Source: Mucor racemosus
Taxonomy: Eukaryota > Mucoromycota > Mucoromycetes > Mucorales > Mucoraceae
Length of the DNA stretch: 64,000 nt
NCBI GenBank assembly: GCA_027405735.1
Contig: JAPEHQ010000025.1
Span: forward strand, 434,001-498,000
Direction: 5' to 3'
Shown here: piece by piece, positions 55,618 to 64,000 of the stretch
Layout: each line of letters begins with the position of its first letter
How positions within the stretch are numbered: the first letter of the stretch is position 1
The notes under the pieces: generated by a model
What the model saw: only the letters and a program-made list of their open reading frames with translations
What the model was told of the DNA's origin: nothing
The model's database searches: none
Program-made: the position numbers and the translations under genes

Positions 55618-58600
55618 ATGAGTGAACAGCCTCATGATAGCCATGATCCTTTTTCAATTCCAAGCCTTATCCAACGTGTTTCTTCCTATTCATCTATGGG
55701 AACTTCTTCAACTACTGCATCTTTAACTGACAGATTTAGAGGTAGTTTACCTTTTGAAGGGCTAGAAGAAATTAGGCGGCATAATAGGACAAGCAGAATA
55801 TCGATAAGGTCAGAAGTAACAGGAAAGGAGCATGATATACCATGGTGTGGAAGTGACAGGAGGGAGGCAGCAAATTATGACAACAAAGTGCACCGGGCTT
55901 GGAAATGGTGGAATATATATGGTTATGGAATGAGAGTTGATGATTTTATACATTGTACTGTAAAGAGAAGAAAAGGAGAATGCTTCGAAAAATTTTCTAG
56001 TTCAAAAGGATCAAGTACAAGCTTTCGAAAACATCTTGAAAACAAACATTTTAATCTTACTGAATCCAGACGTGAGTATTATTTTATCAATCAATCATAA
56101 ATTCGCATTCATTAACATGTTACATTGCACGTTAGATAATATAATTCTTAAATTATTGACGTTTTCGAAAGAACAAATTACTGATTGGGAAGATAAAACA
56201 GACAGAGAAAAAGAGATTTATAACTATGATTTTGTTCAAAGCTGTCTCACGCAAGAAAATAAGCCTCATCTGGACAGATATCAAAAAGAACAAGACGAAA
56301 TTGATACAATCGATGAGGAGCCCCATACAAGAGAAGCTTTTCTTAAACTATTTACTGATTTCATTATAGCTAATAGATTGACAATAAATTTTTCTGAAAA
56401 AAACATTACTTTGGAAAAGCTTATTCAATTCAGTAGCAGAAATAGTGGAAATGATGGCTCAAAATCGTACGATCCAATACTGATACCTCCCAAGAAAAAT
56501 AAATTGAAGGATTTGCTTATTCAAAAATACTTGGATCAAAAGGAAATAATTAAAACCACTCTGCAAGAGCAAGAATTCTTAAATTTTACAACTGATTTGT
56601 GGAAGAGTGATACTAGTGAGTAAAAAGTACTACATACAGTGACCCCCAAAACTGTCCCAATGTTTCTTAGTTTTAAGTTTAGTATGATTTTCAGGTACAA
56701 CAAATATATTTAAAGTACGACATATTTTATATATTTCGGAAGATCAATTAATTTCCTTTTATATTAAATCAAAAAAATCTCGAATTTTATTGGTCAATTG
56801 AATTTATACCCAATTTGGGACAGTATATGCATTGGGACAGTTTTGAGAGCCATTTTTGATTTTTAGATAATCGATGATTGTAGAACCATAATTTGCACTA
56901 GTATCTTGAACGCTTGGAAATCAGTAAATAAACACCTAATTAGGTAAAGAAAATAAAAAAGATGCATATTTCATATACAGATTCTGGTGCTTTGGCCTAT
57001 TGAAAATTAATATGAAAAAACTTCAGGAGAATAAGGAAAATGATGCCATTAGTCTTTTAAACACCGGTAAATCAGTGCGCCAAGTTGCGGAAATACTGCA
57101 TGTAGGTAAGCCTGTTGTGGAAAAAATTAAAAAACGGTGTTGCACAAGTTTGGGTGTGTCTAAAAGGGGTCGACTTAAATTTCTGTTTGAATCTGATGAA
57201 AGGTTTTGTGTTCGCCAAGCAACAAAAAAAGCAGTCAAAAATTCAAGTAACATTTTAAAATACTTGAGAGTAATTTCGGAGTTAATAAAAGCCCGGAAAC
57301 TGTCCGAAATCGCTCCGTAGGGGGAGCATAGGAGCAATTATCAAGCCTAAAAAACCTATGCTGTCTCCGGCTAATATTAAAAGGCGTTTAGAATGGTGTC
57401 ATCTTCGCAAGGATTGGACTTCCGACGAACGGAAAAGGGTGATTTGATCAGATGAGACCAACATTAATAGATTTAACTTAAATGAAAGAAGCTGGCTTTG
57501 GATTTGAGACGGTGAGAGCTTGAAATCTAATTATGTGAAGATGACCGTTATAGATGGCGGTGGGAGTGTCATATTTTGGAGGGCCATTACGTATGCCGGA
57601 GTTCGATAGATATGCAGAATTGAGGGTACTGTGGATCGACATTTGTATAAACAAATCTCTGAAGACGATTTGGAGCGGACTTTCAATTTTACTTTGGATA
57701 AATTAGGCCTTCGTCGTGATCAGATCATTTTCCAGCATGACAATGCTCCAAAGCATACATCAAATTTAGTCAAGGAATATCTATTGGATCAAGACTATGA
57801 AGTAATAAATTGGTCTCCGCTATCTCCTGACTTGAATCCGATCGAAAATATGTGGATCTTATTAAAGAGGAGGCTTAATGAGTAAAAAACAGCGCCCAAA
57901 TGAATCCTTGATCTTTCGGAGCGTGTAACTGAGGTTTGGTACAACACCATTAAACAGGAGGAGTGCCAAAAAGTTTTTGATAGCATGCCCAATTGTGTGA
58001 AAGTATATTTGGAAAGAAACGGCCTTTGGACGGACTATTAAATAGGATTATATTTTTTCCCGCGTAAGCTCCCAAAACTGTCCCAATGCATATGCTGTCC
58101 CAGACAGGGTATAAATATAGCGGACCAATGAAATTCGAGATTTTTTTAATTTAATATAAAAGGAAATTAATTGATCTTCCGAAATATATAAAATATGTCG
58201 TACTTTAAATATATTTGTTGTACCTGAAAATCATACTAAACTCAAAACTAGGAAACATTGGGACAGTTTTGGGGGTCACTGTATACTTTCTTCATTACTG
58301 ACTTTATTTAATGATGCAACGTAGACAAGTATTTCATGGGAATAACAGCACATTACATCGACAAAAATTGGAAGCCGCAACAAATAACAATTGCTATTAA
58401 ATACATGAAAAATGCTTCTCATTCGGGTATGCACCAATTTATACAATTCATAAATGTTGATTTGTTTTGATACTGACATTCATAAAAAGGAAAAGATCTT
58501 GGAAAATTATTCCTTGCAGTGTTGGATAACTATGGCATCAAAAACAAATTATTCTGCATAACAACCGATAATGCATCAAATAATGGATCAATGGGAGAAT

Positions 58601-60358
58601 ATATTGAAAAGGTAGCAGAAGATGATGAGTCTTTCAATTTCAAAAAGAAGGAAAACATGATTTCCTGTTTTGCGCACGTAATCAACATTGTATGTCACGA
58701 TTTAATTGAAAAAGGGCTAAAAGCAAAAGCACCAAATGATAGCGCAAACATGGAAGCTGTTATGGAAGATGTAAGTATTTGATTAATTACATGAAATTAT
58801 TTATTGAATTAATTGGATCTAAAACCATCCAGATAAACAAAAGTGGTGCCGAGGGTAATAATCCCATTGATAGGCTTCGTAAAGGTTGCGCTAAAATCAA
58901 ACTTTCTAACCAATTGACATGTGTCTTTGAATCAAATAAGAAGATATTAAAACTGCCTGATTTAGCAATAATAGTCGACTGTTCTACGAGATGGCACTCT
59001 ACAAAACATATGATAGATCGGTTCTTGGTGGTAAGAGAAGCATATAGACTGACAGTGAATTCAGACGACGATATACGTGAAAACTGTAGTTTAAATGATG
59101 AGCAAATCCAGTATATTACTATTGTTAACGAAGTATTGACAAAATTCGAAAAAATAACAGTTTGGCTCTCAAGTCAGCAGTAAGTAGCAATATTACAGCT
59201 TTTATAAAAATAGTATACCATACAGTACTAATTAACTTCTCCAGGTATACAACTATTAATAAAACAATCGTTTTATTTAACCGTTTATTTGACCAATTGG
59301 ACGCATTTCAAGAAAAAAACCCACATTTGGCAGACGCTATTCAGTGTTGCAAGGATAAGCTATCGAAGTACTATTCTAAGACTGATTTAACAAGTGTTTA
59401 TGCAAATTCCACCTTGGTTGACCCGAGTCTGAAGTTTTCATACTGGTACTACTTTTATCTTTCTTGTAGCTGATGATGCTTATTATTTTTATTATTTTAG
59501 GAAAGATCAAAAATGGGAGAAAAATATAATTGATGAACAAATAGCTGTTTGCAAGGAATCATTTTCCTCATTTTTAGAAAAGTATTATGCTAGAGAACTA
59601 GATGGTAGTAGTAGTAGCAAAACAGTGATGTACAGAATGATCTATGGAAATGAAGCAGGTAATTCATATCTGTTCTGTATTTTGATTTACATTACTGATA
59701 TATAACATTTTTTGCATCAGGCCCATCGACATCAACAATTATGGACATTGATAGTATTGACTCTTCCGATTCTTCTTATAATACTTCTGATAATGAAGAT
59801 ATAGTTGGCTCAACTCGACCATCTAGATCACAAGAAGATGAAAGATATAAAAAGGTTCAGTTGTACGAAGGAAATGTTGACATAATCAAACATTATGTTG
59901 AAACAAATGCTGATTTGAAAAGGTACCTTGACATTGACCACAGAAAAGAGTACAAGTCGAAGTTGAAATTGCGCAGATATAAATTGCAAAATGGTAAAGC
60001 TGTCATTTATGTAATTTTGATAACATTTACTAATGGAGCATTTATATAAAACACAATAGATGATGATGACGATGACACTAACGATGAAGACGAAGTTGCC
60101 ATAACCAACATGGAACTTGGAAAAAAATATGCGACCTTTCCCCTAAAATTTTGGAAGCAGCATGAAAATCTTTTTCCAACACTATCATTATTTGCTAAAA
60201 AATATTTATCTATTCCTGCTACAAGCGTCCCTGCCGAAAGGCTATTCTCACAAGCGAAATATGTCATAAATAATACAAGAGCCAAGCTGCATCCAGATAC
60301 TGGAGAAAAAATTGTGTTGCTAACTTGTTGGCAAAGTGAATTATTTACCAAGGTGTAA
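55618..60358 (+). CDS. hAT transposase, nine exons, open
   Basis: This is the DNA transposase of the element. Exons 55618-56071, 56136-56615, 58325-58426, 58490-58770, 58833-59179, 59245-59445, 59501-59658, 59721-59993 and 60060-60358 sum to 864 residues with no stop. The N-terminus has a BED-like zinc finger region (CFEKFSSSKGSSTSFRKHLE followed by NKH). The RNase H-like core shows FTTDLWKSDTNKYFMGITAH, then NYGIKNKLFCITTDNASNN (second catalytic Asp) and ISCFAHVINIVC. DCSTRWHST follows the all-alpha insertion. The C-terminal hAT dimerisation region is FWKQHENLFPTLSLFAKKYL and then SVPAERLFSQAKYVINNTRA. Intron 2 (56616-58324) holds the Tc1 element; the other introns are 50-65 bp. Expression and activity are unknown. 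Confidence 0.88.
56637..58281 (+). mobile_element. Tc1/mariner-type element with long terminal inverted repeats
   Basis: It is bounded by TA on both sides (56635-56636, 58282-58283), starts CAGTGACCCCCAAAACTG and ends in the reverse complement CAGTTTTGGGGGTCACTG. The inverted repeats are long, about 200 bp each, and nearly identical. The internal TTGGGACAGT units repeat at the inner edges. It sits wholly within intron 2 of the hAT gene. Confidence 0.93.
57012..58041 (+). pseudogene. Tc1-type DDE transposase, inactivated
   Basis: The first frame (57012-57320) is a helix-turn-helix region (NTGKSVRQVAEILHVGKPVV). After a frameshift the DDE domain follows: SDETNINRF (first Asp), FQHDNAPKHTS (second Asp) and SPDLNPIENMW (Glu), with DD34E-like spacing. 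In-frame stops at 57445 (TGA), 57505 (TGA), 57607 (TAG) and 57883 (TAA) break it; the two TGA stops sit where Trp (TGG) or Arg codons are expected. Not functional. Confidence 0.88.
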
Positions 60359-60612
60359 TGTAAAATCATGTGCCTTAATTAGTTTTTTTAGTTGTTAAAT
60401 TCATGAAATAAATATCGATGCATGATTTCATATATGTATATTAATTTGTCAAAGCTGATATTATAACGGTCTGCTCAAGACGACCCGATACTTGCTTCCA
60501 CCCCGTTATTTATCTGAGTTACAAAAAAAACGGACCGTTTTCCAACTCGAATCGAATAGCCGTTTCCGTTAAAACTCGATTCAAACTCGAATCGAAGCCC
60601 ATTCCTAGTGGG

Positions 60613-60707
60613 AGCCAATATATTTACGATTATCATCATTTGTAAATATGTTTATAGCTATAATGTTTACAGCAACAATGGTTTTTGCTCGAGCATAAAC
60701 TTAAATA
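60613..60707 (-). repeat. Right arm of the inverted repeat around the hAT element
   Basis: It is the reverse complement of 53687-53780, about 97% identical by eye. Its outer edge overlaps the last bases of the hAT target duplication (AGC). The sequence between it and 61017 has no gene; TTGTAGCCAGCCCTAG near 60980 looks like a hAT-type terminus whose partner was not found. Confidence 0.85.
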
Positions 60708-61016
60708 ACACTTACTGCTTAAATTTATATGCAAGCCAAATCTAATATTATAAATGTTACTTTATTACTCATAAAATGTAAACAAATTAACCTTTTTTAA
60801 ACCTACTATTTTAATTTACGATTGTCAGCTGTAAAAAGATTTGTTTTCAAGTATACAGTAGCTACAATTGAAACTATGGTTATTAGGCAAGACATTAGAT
60901 TATTCTTTTTTTTTTTTGCTTCTATATCATTTGAAATTTTATCACTTTTCTGGAACATTTCGTGGGTTTGTAGCCAGCCCTAGCTTTTTATTGAGTAGAT
61001 ACATAGTTCGGCCGTA

Positions 61017-61383
61017 ATGTATCTATTTTATGTAACCTTGAATTAAGGGGTAATTTTCATATGCTTGAACCTTATTTATATTGATAATGCAACTTTAGTA
61101 TAGATGTTTATTAGTTGACTAAATTGATACTTTTGTTTATTATTATTATTATTGATTTGTATAGGATCCTATTTTTATATATATGTTATTTGTGTAATTA
61201 ATTGCACTGTGATCAAGAGTGTTATCATCTACACGACATGTATGGTTGAAAAGGTATTTCATATTTTTAGTATGAGTTTGTTATTGTGTTCAGTTGAAGT
61301 GTTTGTTTATTATTGTCGTTTATATTTTAAGTGGTATTCTATTTTATGCGCGACCCTTGGAAATTAGATTATTTTATTATTAT
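61017..61383 (-). repeat. Inverted copy of the interior of the 31.9-33.3 kb hAT-like element
   Basis: It matches the reverse complement of about 32590-32930, including TATCTATTTTATGTAACCTT and the stretch around CATGTATGGTT. Homology resumes after the nested LTR at 62086 (CAAGCGTTTTTAGTATGTAA) and ends near 62110. Confidence 0.7.
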
Positions 61384-62085
61384 TGAGAGTTTATGGATAC
61401 ATAAAATTTTATTTATAGAAAGAATAACAATAAAGACTAGTAACATTTATCATGGAGAACGTAGGCTTTGCAGTAAAATATGGGTGTAAAAAGCGATAAA
61501 GAATACTGTTAAAATCCTTCTTTATTAAAATATGGATAATGTGCAATAAAATGGTTATTCTACGTCTCTATTTATATTATTTGGCAATTGTATTACAATT
61601 GCCAATGATTCCATTAATTTTGAGTATAAATGTTTGGTTGTTTGGTTATTGATTTGGTGGATCAAGAACGGTGTTTTAAATATAGTTTGTCAATCATGCT
61701 TTCAGAACAGCCCTTACTTGTTCTACTTGATAAGCATGTACTTTTTGTATCTTTTATTTAGGATATCCCACATTACTTTAGTATTTTAGCATCTCTTATT
61801 TGAATATTATACCCTTGCTATCTTTATGCAATTGTCTATTTACTATATAGTCTTATCTTTGATAGCATGGTTTCAAATGAGATGACATTTAATTTAGGTA
61901 TTTTATGATGGGAATCTAGCTTAGTTCACTTCAGGCTTTATTACTAGAGAAACTAATGGTAAAAGAAAGCACCAAGAGTTTCTAGGTCTTGGTTTAAAAG
62001 ACTATTTATAAAAATTACATTTCAATATGAGTTAGAAATGGAATTGGCTTCAAAATTGGCTGTTTAATATCCTCGAAAACCGACA
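61384..62085 (-). mobile_element. Solo LTR, family D, copy 2, split by another LTR
   Basis: On the plus strand it starts TGAGAGTTTATGG and ends CGAAAACCGACA, the complement of the LTR at 54177-54407. The target duplication is ATTAT (61379-61383 and 62086-62090). Removing the nested LTR and its 5-bp duplication leaves 232 bp. Confidence 0.9.
61469..61933 (+). mobile_element. Solo LTR, family C (465 bp), nested inside the family D LTR
   Basis: It begins TGCAGTAAAAT and ends GTTCACTTCA, flanked by GGCTT (61464-61468 and 61934-61938). The uninterrupted family D LTR at 54177-54407 shows the empty site. There is only one copy in this window. Confidence 0.85.
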
Positions 62086-62229
62086 ATTATCAAGCGTTTT
62101 TAGTATGTAATTCCACCGCACATGGTTTACGTTGTGCTACATGAAGCGTTATTCTAGGAGTTTTATGTATATTAAGTCTTCACATTAAATAATAATAAGT
62201 AGTAAATTGTATCAACTACGTTCTACCCT

Positions 62230-62560
62230 ATAAAAAAATAAAGATTAATGATTTATCAAAAAGTAAAACGTATGAAATTAACCAAATAAAAAAGTACCAT
62301 TTTATTATGAGCTTCTCGATAGAGTTTACTGTATATACTAATTGGATGAGTGTATTAAATGTGATTGATAACATAATTAGAATAAATATATGGAAATTGT
62401 ATGGATATACTGGAATCATGCTTCAATGATTCAATAGTAGCATGATGATAGATACATGGAATATAGCCTTGTTTTATTTTTATGTAAAACATTATGGTTT
62501 GATAGATCTCCTAAATTGGTAGTCCAGCAATTCTAATTTGGATAGATCGATTAAAAACTT
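62230..62560 (-). repeat. Dispersed repeat B, copy 3
   Basis: It is inverted relative to 14800-15170 and in the same orientation as 55070-55370. It contains GTAGCATGATGATAGA near 62437. Confidence 0.6.
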
Positions 62561-63500
62561 CAAGGCTTCATATCTTTACAAAACATTAAGCTATACTAGC
62601 ACTTCTTAATAATAAAACTTACTTTTTTTGAAGAGCTCTATAACATATTTTGATATAAAAAAATTCTGACCACTTTTATTTTTTTTCATTTTTCTAATCT
62701 TTTTGTAGTAGATGTCAAAACATTTGTTATATCGAGCAGCATATTTTTTATTTGTGATATAGAGTTTAACGAGCTCTATCGGATGCAATTTAGTTCTTTC
62801 TAAAATATTAATTTTTCGTGGAGATATCCTCAAAAATGTGTACGAAAGACTTTCGTCGGTTTTGATTTCAATTTTTCCCCTGCATACCCTCATCCCAAAT
62901 TCTAAATTTGAAAAAAATTTGACAAAAATCGCGTTTTCTTTGCGAAAAATGCAGCTAAAAGGTTCAGTAAGGGATTGATCGATAGATATTTTTTTTTGCA
63001 TTATTTCAATTACTTATATTTAAAACATACTTATAAAAAGTGATGTGTATCTTCAAAAAACCTCCAAAACTTCAATTGCAATTTACGCAAAATTTAATGT
63101 AAAACACTTGTCTGGATTTTGTTTACATAGATGCAAAATCCAAAACTGTACAAAAGACATTTAGTATGCTAGTTCAAGTTATTTCGCAATAGATGAGCTT
63201 TTAAACGAATTTCTTTTTTTGATTATTTTTGGTCAGTTTTGCAAATCAATTTTAGGACTCAGTTATCATAGGTTATAAGCTGTAATACGAACTATTATTT
63301 TGATTATTTTAAGCATTCCCCTTCGCCGTTTTTTGAGGTCCACCACTCCGCGATGTGTCCCTCATCCATAATATTTGAATAAATAAAATATTAATCTACA
63401 AAAAAAAAAAAAAATTATTTTGATTATTTCAACAAAAAATATTAATTTCTCGCTGAAACGAAAAATGAAGAGTAGCTTTTGATTAGCTGCATCCTGTATC
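62560..63500 (+). repeat. Repeat family A, copy 3
   Basis: It is collinear with 8435-9290 at perhaps 75-85% identity by eye. The minus strand at 62606-63001 has a 131-codon frame sharing FGMR...GK.E and YTFLRISPRKINIL with the frame at 8527-8865. A 104-bp poly(A)-tailed insert interrupts it at 63310-63413. Confidence 0.7.
63310..63413 (+). mobile_element. 104-bp poly(A)-tailed retroposed insert
   Basis: A unique, more GC-rich segment (CCCCTTCGCCG, CCACTCCGCGATGTGTCCCT) ends in AATAAATAAAATATT and an A run. It is flanked by the perfect 16-bp repeat ATTATTTTGATTATTT (63294-63309 and 63414-63429). This is a retroposition product, either the 3' tip of a LINE different from the 22.4-kb one, or a cDNA tail of a host transcript. 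Confidence 0.85.
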
Positions 63501-64000
63501 GTATTTAAGCTAAAAGTAAAGTCCACTACGGGAAACATAATGTAAAAATATGTTAAATAATGTAAAAAATCCATATTAACGTTATTAATATGTACATAAA
63601 TGTAATTAAATGATATCATTTATTTACATTATTCTAATGTTATCATGATTTTTTTTTAGTTAAATAATGTTACAAATCAAAAATTACATTACTTCATGAT
63701 AACATGTATCATGTACTTACTTTTTTTTCCATAGCGACCTAACATAATTTTTTCCAACTGAAAATACTTTAATAAGCTCTGTAAAGTTTTAAAAACAGCT
63801 AATGTACAATTACTATTCATACTGTAAGGATATAAGATATATATAAATGCCTTGACTTCCAAGCAGTTTAAAAACTGCTAATTTAATTTGAGGCAATTAA
63901 ATCTCATCTGTTCATTCAATTTCCACCAAATGCGAAATTTTAAAAAACAAATACGCTGTGGAAGCTAAAAAGTCGCGCAAAAAATGACGGTAAATCTGAA
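63501..64000. other. AT-rich end of window, no gene seen
   Basis: An imperfect inverted repeat of ATGTAAA/TTACATTA-type words lies at 63530-63710. No coding sequence is recognised. Confidence 0.4.

Larger units (their letters stand above)
54811..60607 (+). mobile_element. Full-length hAT transposon (5797 bp with a nested Tc1)
   Basis: A perfect 8-bp target duplication GTGGGAGC flanks it (54803-54810 and 60608-60615). The left terminus is TAGGATTTCACACCC; the complement of the right terminus is TAGGAATGGGCTTCG. Subterminal regions contain ACGGGCCGTTTT-type repeats at both ends. Removing the Tc1 insertion (56637-58281 plus TA) leaves about 4150 bp, a usual autonomous hAT size, with an open transposase gene on the plus strand. 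The 5' leader at 55070-55370 resembles repeat B. Confidence 0.93.

Noticed and set aside
56616..58324. hAT gene broken by the Tc1 insertion
   Set aside because: Joining 56615 to 58325 gives DTNKYFMGITAHY, the expected hAT sequence, with GT and AG ends, so the insertion lies in an intron.

Overview
This is an AT-rich nuclear window from a filamentous fungus, most likely an early-diverging one (Mucoromycota, Mucorales-like). I infer this from many short introns (about 45-110 bp, GT-AG, often with a CTAAC-like branch site), from the gene set (mitochondrial uL5, PDAT, kinesin, Pol delta, mitochondrial ornithine acetyltransferase, SRP9, eS21, Pho80-type cyclin) and from dense LTR, LINE, hAT and Tc1 debris. 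No species name can be read from the sequence.

Genes sit in compact islands. Island 1 (1-7347, + strand) holds the 3' end of a mitochondrial uL5 gene, a nine-exon PDAT and a 14-exon kinesin containing two micro-exons. Island 2 (17329-21621, - strand) holds a small Siva-type cysteine-rich protein and the catalytic subunit of DNA polymerase delta. Island 3 (24961-28978) has ARG7-type ornithine acetyltransferase converging on a PHD-SET (Set3-type) gene. Island 4 (39220-50221) has an AidB-like acyl-CoA dehydrogenase, eS21, SRP9, a Pho80-like cyclin, an Rkm4/SETD6-type lysine methyltransferase, the tRNA pseudouridine synthase Deg1/Pus3 and a tRNA-Ile(AAU). For each multi-exon gene I assembled the exons by hand. 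In every case the summed length is a multiple of three and the family motifs are in frame.

The spaces between islands (about 7.4-17.3, 21.7-24.9, 29-39.2 and 50.2-64 kb) are made of mobile elements, many nested. I could define solo LTRs of four families with 5-bp target duplications. There is a 5'-truncated LINE whose open frame uses an ATG supplied by its target site. There is a 5.8-kb hAT element with a perfect 8-bp target duplication and a nine-exon transposase gene that is still open. A dead Tc1-like element has landed inside one of its introns. Two or more non-autonomous hAT relatives are present, as is a diverged repeat family (8.15-10.3, 16.6-17.2, 34.0-37.15 and 62.56-63.5 kb). One copy of that family carries an unrecognised, probably frameshifted 1.6-kb coding region. 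Two direct copies of a 1.4-kb repeat both carry a degraded fragment that looks like the end of a dynein intermediate chain gene.

The most unusual items are the 6-nt and 4-nt kinesin exons, the hAT gene that tolerates an intronic Tc1 insertion, and the unknown repeat family with its own reading frames. All calls come from reading the sequence. No database search was run.
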